From Patiria pectinifera (lineage: Eukaryota; Echinodermata; Asteroidea; Valvatida; Asterinidae), in NCBI GenBank assembly GCA_029964075.1, contig CM057149.1, forward strand, positions 11,294,465 through 11,358,464: a DNA stretch of 64,000 nucleotides, in the 5' to 3' direction. Each line of letters begins with the position of its first letter. The stretch's first letter is position 1. Below are positions 20,645-31,542 of the stretch, in pieces. A program made the position numbers and the translations under genes. A model generated the notes under the pieces. That model had not been told where the DNA came from. It worked only from the letters and a program-made list of their open reading frames with translations, and ran no database searches.

Positions 20645-22725
20645 CTAGAGGTATGCGTCTGTTTTGAACAGAGCACACGGCTTTTCCGTTGTCCGTATTT
20701 TTGTGTTTGATAATATTTGTTTTAAAATTTTTTTAACAAATGACTCTATATTGTGGAGTACTTTCAAATTGATTTGACTTGGGATAGGCCTAATGTGCAA
20801 ATTAGAAACTAGGAGAAATAATAAACTTTCAAAAATTAATACTAGAGGTTTGTCTGTTTGAACAGAACACAGGGCTTCTTTGTTTTTTTAATTTTTTGTG
20901 AGTAAAAATCTATGATACATTGTTATATATTATGTTTAAAAAAGTATGATATTATGTGAAGATTGTATATTATGAAGTATTTTGAAATTGATTTGACTTG
21001 GGATAATGTGCATATTAGAAATTCGAAGAAAATAAGAAATAATGAAAATTAATTTTTAAAAATGAACTGATGACGTCATGGTGACGTCACTTCACATTTG
21101 TCATCAAAGCCCATGTAGGATCGACATATTGTCGCTTATAGAGTGTGCAAGTCTCGCGCGGAAAGGTCACCAACGTGTGGTTGATTTGTTTTCTATAATA
21201 CTTTGTTTTTGCTAAGGCCTGAACAAAAAACGGCCATAAATGATAACAAATTAGAAATGAATTTCTCATAGTATCAGAATTTGCATTACTGTTCAATCAA
21301 TAACATTGGCGTAGTTAACTTCTATAGTAGAAAAATATACAGGGCGGCAAATCATTTCAACGGCAATAGCCATGCACACACGGTTGAGTGGCAATAGCCA
21401 AGTGCGTACAGCCAAGTGAGTATATAATTTACGTCAATAGAGGGCAGCAGATACATTTAATGTTTAACTTGCATTGCATTTATAGCTGCCGAATGCTAAA
21501 CAAAACTAACCATTAAATGTATATGCTGCCCTCTGTTGGCGAAAGGAATACTTGCTCTACGTGCGCATTATTGCCCAAAATCGGGAATTACGTGATTTCG
21601 TCCGTTTTTAGACTAAAAAGTCTCCTTTAAATTTCTGGAAAATCTGGCTATAGGTTGGTTCTTTTAAATTTGTTTCGAAGTTTGTAATTGATCGGATTCA
21701 AGATAATTCCGAACTTGTCAATTGAAAAACGTAATGAAACTTTGAAAATAATATACATTAAAAATCAATTAAAAAAATAATGATGACGTTAACATGACGT
21801 ATTTTTTATTTTAAATCACATAACTGTATATTTGCCAAGTTTCAGCCCAATTGGCTTGCTAGAACGATAGGTATAAAATGTTTAAATTATAATTTGTAAG
21901 ATGAGGTCACATGACTAATGACGACGTCATTATGATGTGACTTGTTTAAGACCAACTTTACCGAAGGGCCTTGTACTGTGCGTAGTTTAAAATTAATAAT
22001 GATCCTATTTCATGTACAATTTTGCAAGTAGAAGAAAATGTCAAAGTTTAAAAAAATTATAACAAATCAAGCGATGACGTCATCATGACGTCACTTCGGA
22101 TTTTGCATACTAGTAACTGTATCTGCATATCCACCAAGTTTCAAGACGATCAGACTTACCCTTATATGTGAAATACGAAAATCGCATTTTTGATGACGTC
22201 ATCATGACGTCATGCACTTTTCACTTTTTTGGTCTAAGTATGCATTACCTAACAAACCCATTGCAAAAAGAATTTTGAATTTACCATGTTCCGTTGATAA
22301 GATATGGTTTGAGGGTCCAAAACTTCAAAAATTCTTATAAATTCACACGATGACGTCATCGTGACGTCACTCCAATTTTTACCTATAACACATCCCGGTC
22401 TACCTACATACCAAGTATGAACCAAATTGGACTTACCATTCTCGCGATATAGGGCCCTAAAGTATGCACCTTTAAGATGACGTCACATGACCCATGATGA
22501 CGTCATCATTGCGTCTATCTTCGCGAAAGACCTTTGCTATATGTTCTTTGACTATGTAAAGTTTCAATGTTATATGAGTATGCTTTATGCAAAAAGTGCC
22601 GATCAGAAAAAACGTGCACAAAGTCTATGGCATTTTGGTTGGAAGTCCCAAGAGGAAAAAAAAAAAAAAAAAAAAAAAATAAGTACAGAAACAAAGGCTT
22701 TTCCGCATTTAAGCGGAAAAGCCAA
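20645..22725 (-). repeat. Helitron-like unit 1 (2.08 kb)
   Basis: Nearly identical to unit 2 except for a 1.67 kb stretch present only in unit 2. It contains a second, diverged copy of its own plus-strand left end (CTAGAGGTTTGTCTGTTTGAACAG at about 20842, written here in two parts: CTAGAGGTTTG and TCTGTTTGAACAG). It ends with a GGCTTTTCCGC / GCGGAAAAGCC hairpin preceded by an A run. Confidence 0.7.
21071..22505. repeat. Array of paired TGACGTCA palindromes (unit 1)
   Basis: TGACGTCA starts at 21071 and 21082, 22075 and 22086, 22194 and 22205, 22351 and 22362 (each pair 11 bp apart), and 22478 and 22498 (20 bp). Degenerate pairs lie near 21784 and 21902. The surrounding sequence repeats loosely every 120-160 bp with motifs such as CCAAGTTTCA and GACTTACC. 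The same layout is in unit 2 (23150, 25837, 25955, 26112, 26228). TGACGTCA is the CREB/ATF consensus. Confidence 0.8.
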
Positions 22726-23661
22726 CTAGAGGTATGCGTCTGTTTTAAACAGAGCACACGGCATTTCCGTTGTCCGTATTTTTGTGTTTGATAATATTTG
22801 TTTTAAAAAATCGGACAAATGACTCTATATTGTGGAGTACTTTCAAATTGATTTGACTTGGGATAGGCCTAATGTGCAAATTAGAAACTAGGAGAAATAA
22901 TAAACTTTCAAAAATTAATACTAGAGGTTTGTCTGTTTGAACAGAACACAGGGCTTCTTTGTTTTTTTAATTTTATGTGAGTAAAAATCTATGATACATT
23001 CTTATATATTATGTTTAAAAAAGTATGATATTATGTGAAGATTGTATATTATGAAGTATTTTGAAATTGATTTGACTTGGGATAATGTGCATATTAGAAA
23101 TTCGGAGAAAATAAGAAATAATGAAAATTAAAATTTTTAAATGAACTGATGACGTCATGGTGACGTCACTTCACATTTGTCATCAAAGCCCATGTAGGAT
23201 CGACATATTGTCGCTTATAGAGTGTGTAAGTCTCGCGCGGAAAGGTCACCAACGTGTGGTTGATTTTGTTTTCTATAATACTTTGTTTTTGCTAAGGCCT
23301 GAACAAAAAACGGCCATAAATGATGATAACAAATTAGAAATGAATTTCCCATAGTATCAGAATTTGCATTACTGTTCAAATTATTGCAGAAAAGTGGGAA
23401 AAAATGTTTAACCTGAGTGTCAAGTTGCATCGTGATTGGCGATCTGAGCCCCGCCCTTAACATTCCTGCATAATATGGTTTTTAGCCAGGATTATGCATG
23501 GAAGGTAGTTTAACACGGTTATCAAATAGTATACAAATATAACATGGTTTGAGGTTGAATAATCGATTTTAGCTTCCCGGGGTATTGGAAGTTGACAAAC
23601 TGAGTTCGTCAACCAAAATAAACCATTTTATATTTTTTACTATACCTCATGCATATTCAGC

Positions 23662-23928
23662 ATGGGCGTCGCGAGGGGGGGGGGGTTCTTGCCCCCCTCC
23701 CCTGGAAAAGCAACCAAAAAAAATTTAAAAGGAAGAAAAAAAGAGAAAAAAAGAAAGAAAAAGAGGCGCGAAGTCATAGTGGTGTAAATTTAATGAGTTG
23801 GGGGGGGGCCAAAATGTCCCTGCCCCCGTCTAAAACTGAGAAATCGAGAATTTGTTCAGAAATACAAGATTTTTTGGGGAAAAATATGTTTTGCCCCCCT
23901 CTAGAAAAAATCCTGGCGACGCCGCTAT
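23662..23928. mobile_element. hAT-like MITE
   Basis: TATTCAGC flanks both ends (23654-23661, 23929-23936), an 8-bp target duplication. Inverted ends: ATGGGCGTCGCGAGG and, reverse-complemented from the right, ATAGCGGCGTCGCCAGG. The interior is G- and A-rich without coding capacity. Confidence 0.6.
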
Positions 23929-24244
23929 TATTCAGCCATAGAGCAAGGACAGATGATTCAGCTAACCTCTGTGAAATAAAGCAGCCAGGATATATGACGG
24001 TGTTTTCGCAAACTTTTATTTTATTTTGGTTGCGAAATTTAAGTGATTGAAGCTGTTGTGATTCAGTTTCTGAATTTTTTTTAGTCGAGGAGGCGTCTTT
24101 ATTGTCGACTATTCTCTCCAGTTCGGCGTCACAAGTGAGCTCAGGAAAAGGCTATACCATACTCGTGTGTAATTTCAAGCGCAGCCGCAGCGGCCTTAGA
24201 AATCTTTACAGCGCGTGGATGGTGGATATGACGTCACTAAACAG

Positions 24245-24521
24245 GACTCGTGACGTAATAAACAGGACTCGTGTATGCTACTGTGCATCGGGAGTCCTGT
24301 TTATTACGTCACGATTTACTGTGTTTTGTTTGCTGCCCGCAACGACGACTTTTACACAGTTGCACGTTCGGGTCGAAACTGGACCTGAAAAACAGCTCTC
24401 AAAAGTACCTTTTGTACTCATTTCATGACAGAAACAATAGTCGTTTTTATTTCATCACACCTTAGGCTACATATACCCGAAAAATGACGGAAATGTCTTC
24501 GAGCATTCCACAACCTCTTTA
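24245..24521. mobile_element. Partial copy of the TTAA element of 34251-34731
   Basis: Shares an inverted repeat (AATAAACAGGACTCGTG ... GGAGTCCTGTTTATTACG) and the right terminus AGCATTCCACAACCTCT followed by TTAA. The left terminus was not found, so the copy is truncated or rearranged. Confidence 0.55.
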
Positions 24522-26415
24522 AAATCAACCTGATGGCCATTTACTAACATTTTTATAACTTCAAATATGACTTGGCCATGGCCTCAATAATTTATTTTTT
24601 TCATGTTTACCAATTGCATGTGTACAACAATCGATGAACAATTGATTTCAATTGTGTTAATTAACTTTCAATGACATACATGTATCAATAACTCTTTTAT
24701 GATGAGAAATACATTTACCATTTCATTTTGTCTCTGCAGCAGAAACATGTGCAGCCAGATATTAAGATATCAATTGTTAAACTTATCAAAGGTCTAATAA
24801 AGATTATTAAAGTAAAAGAAATTCTGCCTGTTTCATTTATTGTTTTACACAACATGTAGCATACAGATATGTTTTCCTCTTCTGACATATAGGCCTATCA
24901 TACTAATGCCATTTTGAGCAACTACTGGTCTGCACAATCTGATGCAATCATGACTCCTTATATTTCAAAACTTCAAATACTAATAACGACATTTTCTACT
25001 AATAAAAAAGTAAATAAAATAGACGGGTAGAGGGCTATAGATCATTGCAATCAATAACATTGGCGTAGTTAACTTCTATAGTAGAAAATATACAGGGCGG
25101 CAAATCATTTCAACGGCGATATCCATGCACACACGGTTGAGTGTCAATAGCCAAGTGCGTACAGTACAGCCAAGTGAGTATATAATTAACGTCAATAGAG
25201 GGCAGCAGATACATTTAATGTTTAACTTGCATTGTATTTATAGCTGCCGAATGCTAAACAAAACTAACCATTAAATGTATATGCTGCCCTCTGTTGGCGA
25301 AAGGAATACTTGCTCTACGTGCGCATTATTGCCCAAAATGGGGAATTACGTGATTTCGTCCGTTTTTAGACTAAAAGTCTCCTTTAAATTTCTGGAAAAT
25401 CTGGCTATGGGTTGGTTCTTTTAAATTTGTTTCGAAGTTTGTAATTGATCGGATTCAAGATAATTCCGAACTTGTCAATTGAAAACGTAATGAAACTTTG
25501 AAAATAATATACGTTAAAAATCAATTAAAAAATAATGATGACGTTAACATGACGTATTTTTATTTTAAATATAACATACACATAACTGTATATTTGCCAA
25601 GTTTCAGCCCAATTGGATTGTTAGAACGATAGGTATAAAATGTTTAAATTATAATTTGTAAGATGAGGTCACATGACTAATGACGACGTCATTATGATGT
25701 GACTTGTTTAAGATCAACTTTACCGAAGGGCCTTGTACTGTGCGTAGTTTAAAGTTAATAATGATCCTATTTCATGTACAATTTTGCAAGTAGAAGAAAA
25801 TGTCAAAGTTTTAAAAAAATATAACAAATCAAGCGATGACGTCATCATGACGTCACTTCGATTTTGCATACTAGTAACTGTATCTGCATATCCACCAAGT
25901 TTCAAGACGATCAGACTTACCCTTATATGTGAAATACAAAAATCGCATTTTTGATGACGTCATCATGACGTCATGCACTTTTCACTTTTTTGGTCCAAGT
26001 ATGCATTACCTAACAAACCCATTGCAAAAAGAATTTTGAATTTACCATGTTCCGTTGATAAGATATGGTTTGAGGGTCCAAAACTTCAAAAATTCTTATA
26101 AAATCACACGATGACGTCAGCTCAATTTTCGTCTATAACACATCCCGGTCTACCTACATACCAAGTATGAACCAAATTGGACTTACCATTCTCGCGATAT
26201 AGGGCCCTAAAGTATGCACCTTTAAGATGACGTCACATGACCCATGATGACGTCATCATTGCGTCTATCTTCGCGAAAGACCTTTGCTATATGTTCTTTG
26301 ACTATGTAAAGTTTCAATGTTATATGAGTATGCTTTATGCAAAAAGTGCCGATCAGAAAAAACGTGCACAAAGTCTATGGCATTTTGGTTGGAAGTCCCA
26401 AGAGGAAAAAAAAAG

Positions 26416-26451
<36 letters not shown>

Positions 26452-26554
26452 AAAAAAAAAGGCTTTTCCGCATTAAAGCGGAAAAGCCAAAAAAAAAAAA
26501 AAAAAAAATAAGTACAGAAACAAAGGCTTTTCCGCATTTAAGCGGAAAAGCCAA

Positions 26555-26730
26555 TTAATCCGTTAATCTACAGTGCCGTGAACCCAGCGTACCGTTCTGC
26601 GTTCAAAGTGGCGTTCAAGTGTAAAGGCCAAGCTAGAACACAAAATACATCTCTCCTTGTAGTGCGTGGAACAGAACAGAATAAGACAATAGCCTTAGCC
26701 ACTGACGAGGACATCGAAACAAGACTGTGA
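26555..26730 (+). pseudogene. GPCR-3 pseudogene, 3' part
   Basis: Continues the receptor coding sequence exactly where it broke off at 20644: the NPLIY region, helix 8 and C-tail, ending with the ETRL codons and TGA at 26728. It encodes Ser for Gly after NPLIY and Phe for Ile in SAIR. Together with 19723-20644 it makes one gene copy. Confidence 0.88.
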
Positions 26731-27852
26731 TTTCTGAGGTCATTCATTGAAAAATCAACATGTGCTATTGGGAACAAACTTTGTAATTACCGAGCCCGAA
26801 GTACAAAACTAGGATTTTCAACTACACGCCATCACTGAAAGCTTGTGATTTTGAGGGACAGTTTTGCATAAGAGAGGAGACAATTTTGTTCGTAACACGA
26901 TCATATCATTTCATACGTTTGCGTTTGAGGGTCACTTTTTTCATATAAGGGGGTACATTTATCTCCGCGTGAGGGGCAGATTTCATGTGTAGGGATATAA
27001 GTGTGCCGATGTTTCCCCCGTGAAGCGGAGGAGGCGGCGAATGTCTGTTGAGTGGATTATTGCCTCTATTTGCATTACTACGAAGCATACATGGATGATC
27101 AACCATAGACAAATTTCGGTGAAGGGTACCGTCTTTCCTGATGTATCGTTATTGTCAGTTTTTTTCCTGATAATAACGAGAAGTGCTGTATCAATCTTGC
27201 TGTGGAATTTCACTGGAGACAAATATGACCCCCGCTGTTTGCATAATCTGATTAATTTCATATTCTTTTATATTTGCTCTTTCAACGTACTCCAGGTTGA
27301 TGAATTCGTGTCATCACCCAAAATATAGCTGGTGATTGATCAAAATAACACACTTCTACGACTGAACAAACCGATCAAATGTCTGGCTTAAAATCTGCGC
27401 ACTACGAGTCCATTGAGTATAGACACAATTTCAACCAACCACCGAACAAGATCAACAATCCATATTAAACAACAGCTTTCGTTGACATGGAAACCATTAC
27501 GTTCACCGTTCCGCGACGGAAGATACGTGAAAGATGACAGTGACTGCAATTAGTTTCAATAGATACAAATACGTACTTGACAAGTACTCCACATGGCAGT
27601 CAATGAAAGGAGTGTATTAACAACGCCATGAATTTAAATTCGCACGGAAAATATCGAGCAAACACACCGGGTAGCTCGGACCTTCACGCTCAACATGCAA
27701 CTATTATTAAAAAAAAAGATTCTTTTAATGTCAAAAAGTCCACGAACCAGGACAATATCGTGAAGATGTTCATGTTCCGGGATTTCTTTTGATGAACTGA
27801 TTTACTGATAAGGTAGATGTATGAGCTTGCTAGTAACTGAGCCTGTATAAGC
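26731..27852. other. Intergenic unit between GPCR-3 and GPCR-4
   Basis: Short and degraded version of the inter-receptor unit. It has a partial GTAGGGATATAAGTGTGCCG block at about 26989 and a GATTGATGAATTCGTGTCATCACCC-type block near 27297, also found at 7561, 30904 and 49485. No gene supported. Confidence 0.6.
27476..27560 (+). promoter_or_regulatory. Conserved 5' flanking block of GPCR-4
   Basis: Type I block, starting 377 nt before the start codon. The CRE-like site is altered to ATACGTGA. Confidence 0.45.
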
Positions 27853-28971
27853 ATGGGAGCAGGTATAACATCGGGTGAGTGCAGTGAACAGGATACTGTC
27901 AATATCAGTCAAGAGGCAGTTTCGTCGTGGCTACATACTCCCTTGGATGTCTGTTTTAAGGCCATCGTAGTACCTATCATCTGGTGCCTTGGTATTATCA
28001 CTAACTTGACTTTTCTTTTTGTCATTGTCCGAGTTCGCAAACTGAGATCAGATACCAACATATACTTGGCACACTTGTCACTTGCTGATCTTCTCTTCCT
28101 GAGTATGGGGTCCGCCTACGGCATAAGGACTTACACTGCATCGGTCGTGGCACGTCACGGTCCCTTCGTGAATTCTGCCCAGTGTGTCAGTTTCTTTACC
28201 GTGATAAATACTGGCTACTTTGCATCCATTGCTTTAGTTACCATGGTATCTTTCGAGAGATTCCTCGCCCTGTGCCATCCCATTAAACATCTCAAAATCC
28301 GCGGACGAAGACGCACCCATAGAATGATTGCAATCTGTTGGCTGGTGGGATTATTGTTTTCCGTTTCCACCGTTCCGAGAGTTCTAGTTCTCAACGTACA
28401 CTGTCTCCAATGGCCCGATGTCGATGCCTTTGTGGACTACCCATCCAGCTACGCATACTGTGGTCCTGTGTCACCTTGGGTAAACTACTTCATTCCACCC
28501 CTACTGAATCTTCCCTGGATTACGGCAATGGTAGCCAACGTTTTCATGTACGTAAGAATCTTACAAATGCTCAACAAACGTACCTCAAACAAAAACATTA
28601 GGCCTACAGTAAATCGAGTGGCAAAAATGCTGGTCGCTAACGGCATTGTGTTCTTCTTATGCCAGGCCCCATATCGCATCTTCAGCCTGTCTGGATGGAT
28701 CTGTCTTCTTGCTCAGATTCCTGATCCCTTTTTGGCTGCATTAGGATCAGGAATCAGATGGATATCCTCTGTTCCCCAGTTCATCAATGCAATGATTAAT
28801 CCGTTGATCTACGGTGCCGTGAACCCAGCGTACCGTTCTGCGATCAGAGTGGCGTTCAAATGCAAAGGCCATGTCAGAAGGCGAAAAACCTCTCTCTTTG
28901 TAGTGCGAGGACCAGAACAGAATAACACAACAGCCTTAGCCATTGACGAGGACATCGAAACTAGACTGTGA
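27853..28971 (+). CDS. GPCR-4: class A G protein-coupled receptor, intact, shortened ICL3
   Basis: 372 aa, single exon, start MGAGITSG. All class A landmarks of the family are kept (N51, D79, ERF, W163, CQAP, NPLIY) and it ends ETRL. The third intracellular loop is 8 residues shorter: the 14 residues between NI and VAKML are replaced by RPTVNR. ICL3 contacts the G protein, so coupling may differ. ECL1 carries the ARHGPF variant and a rare Gly in YGIRT. Followed by a LINE tail as after GPCR-1 and GPCR-6. Confidence 0.92.
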   Translation: MGAGITSGECSEQDTVNISQEAVSSWLHTPLDVCFKAIVVPIIWCLGIITNLTFLFVIVRVRKLRSDTNIYLAHLSLADLLFLSMGSAYGIRTYTASVVARHGPFVNSAQCVSFFTVINTGYFASIALVTMVSFERFLALCHPIKHLKIRGRRRTHRMIAICWLVGLLFSVSTVPRVLVLNVHCLQWPDVDAFVDYPSSYAYCGPVSPWVNYFIPPLLNLPWITAMVANVFMYVRILQMLNKRTSNKNIRPTVNRVAKMLVANGIVFFLCQAPYRIFSLSGWICLLAQIPDPFLAALGSGIRWISSVPQFINAMINPLIYGAVNPAYRSAIRVAFKCKGHVRRRKTSLFVVRGPEQNNTTALAIDEDIETRL

Positions 28972-29069
28972 TCAATGAGGTCAGTTGAAAAATCAATATG
29001 TGAATGCGAGCCAAATTTGTAAATACCATGATGTGCAAACCTACATACCATGATGTACAAAAAGAATTC

Positions 29070-29477
29070 CCTCAGAAAGATGGAATTAGCAGGACATTGC
29101 CACCGTCATCCTTAGCTACCCATGAGCCAGCTAATACTCTGGGAGCCGACACATGAACGAAGGCCCAGAGGTAGACCAAAGACAACATACATCAATGCAC
29201 TGAAGAGGGACACAGGGGTGGAAATAATGAAAGGTTTGCGGAAACACCATGTGCGAATAATTTCTCAACTAAGAGAATGGTTCTGAGGAGAACCAGAGGT
29301 ATAAACTCGACGTTCCGGTCAGTATGCTCTGACCGTCTTCAGGAGAGTGCCTAAACTCTAAGAGTTCCACCCACAGGGGTGGAAGAGACATGAGCTAGAT
29401 GCATACATGAGAAATCGTGACGAATGGAGGATCCGTGCCAGGGCTCGGCTGTGGCCGACTTTGTGAGTGAGTGAGTG
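29070..29477 (+). mobile_element. LINE 3'-terminal fragment (downstream of GPCR-4), interrupted
   Basis: Same LINE tail as at 6600 and 44185, ending in (GTGA)n. It is split by a 147-bp insertion (29225-29371) flanked by a direct repeat of CAGGGGTGGAA. Confidence 0.6.
29225..29371 (-). mobile_element. Short retroposon-like insertion with 11-12 bp target duplication
   Basis: Flanked on both sides by ACAGGGGTGGAA or CAGGGGTGGAA; the uninterrupted site is at 6740 and 44340. On the minus strand it contains CTGAAGACGGTCAG and CTGACCGGAACGTC around a short loop, a hairpin, then a second hairpin TGGTTCT/AGAACCA. Target duplication of this size suggests LINE- or Penelope-type integration. Family uncertain. 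Confidence 0.5.
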
Positions 29478-31542
29478 TACAAAACAAAAGGATTTTCAAC
29501 CACATGCCTACTAAACTGGGTAACACTTGGTCGATTTGTGTAAGAAGGAGGAAATATCATATTGAGATGTAGCCTACATTTCAAAAGCTTTACTTGTAAT
29601 TTTAATAGGTCTAAAGGTGAAAAAATGGTGCAATATTTACTAAATCTGTGCTTGGTCGGTTTAAAACAAGTACGTTTAAAACCGGATTGGGACATGGACC
29701 CGGATAATGCCCCGAGCCGAAGGTGAGGGGCAATATTGGCGACCAGGCCCCAAGCTGGTTTTAAACGTACACTTGTTTAATACCGGCCAATCACATATTT
29801 ATTCCAACATTTGGGTCAAAAAGTCAAAGCAAGTCCAAAATTATAAATTTCCAACGATTTTGTTTCCTGTTTCTTGAAAAACCCCTCCAGCTATAAATAA
29901 ATATGGACTCATTGGTAGTATTGCACATGCGTAAGTGAAGATTGTGAACGTTCAACCAATAAAGGTACCAGATTTCACAGGAGTCAAAAATTTATGGAAA
30001 CCGAAAAGGTGTTTAAAACTAGACATCCGTTTTTTTATTAACCGTTTAACACCACCCACATAACGGGCTCTCGACAAATAAGAATGGGTAAACTGTCTGA
30101 GGCATTCATGAATGTATATTTAAACACAGAATCTCGATTCCCGTCATTTTACATAACATTTGATGTAACTATTTTAGTAAGAAGAACGGTGTGTAAGTAT
30201 GATTCAAAGCTTGTCATGGTGGACGGAATACAGGAATGTGGAGGATTGCACCATGTGCGTATTATCTTGCTGTCCCTTTGTGTAGCTGGGGGTTCAATTT
30301 GTGGGGTCGCTTGGGGTCAATGTGTGCAGTGGGCACTCATTTTTAACAATGAAAAGTTCATTTTTATCTTCTCCTAAATTCTGATTCCCAACACAAGGAA
30401 GGGAACAAGCCTCGAGTGCCCCCAAGTTGACCCCGTGCCCCAATAGTTACATGCTAATACTAGAAAGCAGGTTTGTTTTCCTTTACGACTGAGCGCTAGT
30501 CTGGACCACAGTGTTACATGCGATAACAATAACCCTAAGAACCACAGCGCAAGTTCGGCGCAGTTTTCATGTACAAGCCATATGGGACCTATAACAAAGT
30601 AAAAAGGAACAAAAATAGGAACAAAAGAAGGGAACAGTATTGGCCCTCGAAAGTAAATATATAATGTTAGTATTATTTGTGCGTTCACAAGTTGTTCGCC
30701 GGCCTTTTTTTTTTAAATGCAATCCAGGCTTACCGGTTTCATGTGTGGGGATATAAGTGTGCCGATTTAAGAGGTTTGTCCCCCGCCCCCCGTGGAGCGG
30801 ACAATGCCGTTCATTGTTCATTGTTCAAAATATGACCACACTCCTGTTTGCATAATCTTATTATTTTGAGGGATTCTTTCAGTTTGCTTTAACAACGCAC
30901 AGATTGATGAATTCGTGTCATCACCCACTTTTAATATAGCTGGGTGATTGACCATTTTAATAGACTCCCACGAACAAACAAACCGATCAAATGTCTGGCT
31001 TATATCTGCGCACTACAGAAATTAAGAGCATGCAATTTTTTGGTTTTATGATAAGTCCATTAGGAGTTTAGACAAATAGCTCAATTTTAACCAAGCACTC
31101 CATATTAAAGAAGAGCTTTCGCTGACATGGAAACCATTACGTTCACCGTTCGGCGATGGAAGATACGTCAAAGATGACAGTGACTGCAATTAGTTAAAAG
31201 CAAGCAAGTACTCACCAGAAAACAAATACTGCAGACTTTTCCACTTGACAGGCAATGCAAGGAGTGTATAAACAACGCCGTGAATTGAGACTCGGACAGA
31301 AAATAACGAGCAAAACACACTGGGTGGCTCGAACCTTCATGCTCAACATGCAACTACATGTACTGTTAAAGAAGGGATTCTTTTAATGTCAACAAGTCTC
31401 TGTAACTCTATATCAGTAGAATGTCGTAAAGATCTTCATTTCTCAGGATGTCTTTTGATGAACTGAATTACTAAAAACATAGATTTATGATCTGTCTAGA
31501 AACTGTGCCTGTATATTAAAACTATAAGTACGTGCAGCCATC
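29478..31542. other. Intergenic unit between GPCR-4 and GPCR-5
   Basis: Same order of blocks as 6844-8150: TTTAAAACCGGATTGGGAC near 29668, the ACCAGATTTCACAGGAGTC block near 29967, the GCGCTAGTCTGG block near 30492, the ATGCAATCCAGGCTTACCGG block near 30715 and the conserved leader. No gene seen. Confidence 0.65.
31116..31200 (+). promoter_or_regulatory. Conserved 5' flanking block of GPCR-5
   Basis: Type I block with intact ATACGTCAAAGATGACAG, starting 427 nt before the start codon. Confidence 0.45.

Larger units (their letters stand above)
20645..26554 (-). mobile_element. Tandem Helitron-like element splitting GPCR-3
   Basis: The host coding sequence AATGCAATGA|TTAATCCG is split exactly between A and T without target duplication. 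Read on the minus strand the element starts TTGGCTTTTCCGC and ends CTCTAG before a host T. A hairpin (GTGTGC-TCTGTT / AACAGA-GCATAC, loop CAA, one bulge) lies just before the CTAG end. These fit Helitron rules (A^T target, CTRR end, 3' hairpin), although the 5' end is TT rather than TC. Two head-to-tail units meet at 22725/22726. No Rep/helicase is encoded, so it is non-autonomous. Confidence 0.55.
22726..26554 (-). repeat. Helitron-like unit 2 (3.83 kb)
   Basis: Repeats unit 1 head-to-tail. Relative to unit 1 it carries an extra 23380-25050 that itself contains a hAT-like MITE (23662-23928) and part of a TTAA-type element (24245-24521). Its plus-strand right end is partly duplicated: two GGCTTTTCCGC...GCGGAAAAGCC hairpins at 26461-26488 and 26526-26553. 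Long A runs occupy 26406-26446 and 26489-26508. Confidence 0.7.

Noticed and set aside
22487..22791. Small frames ending in polylysine or polyphenylalanine
   Set aside because: Caused by the A run at the end of the Helitron-like unit.
23649..24050. 133-aa lysine-rich frame
   Set aside because: Runs through a MITE with G and A tracts; not a gene.
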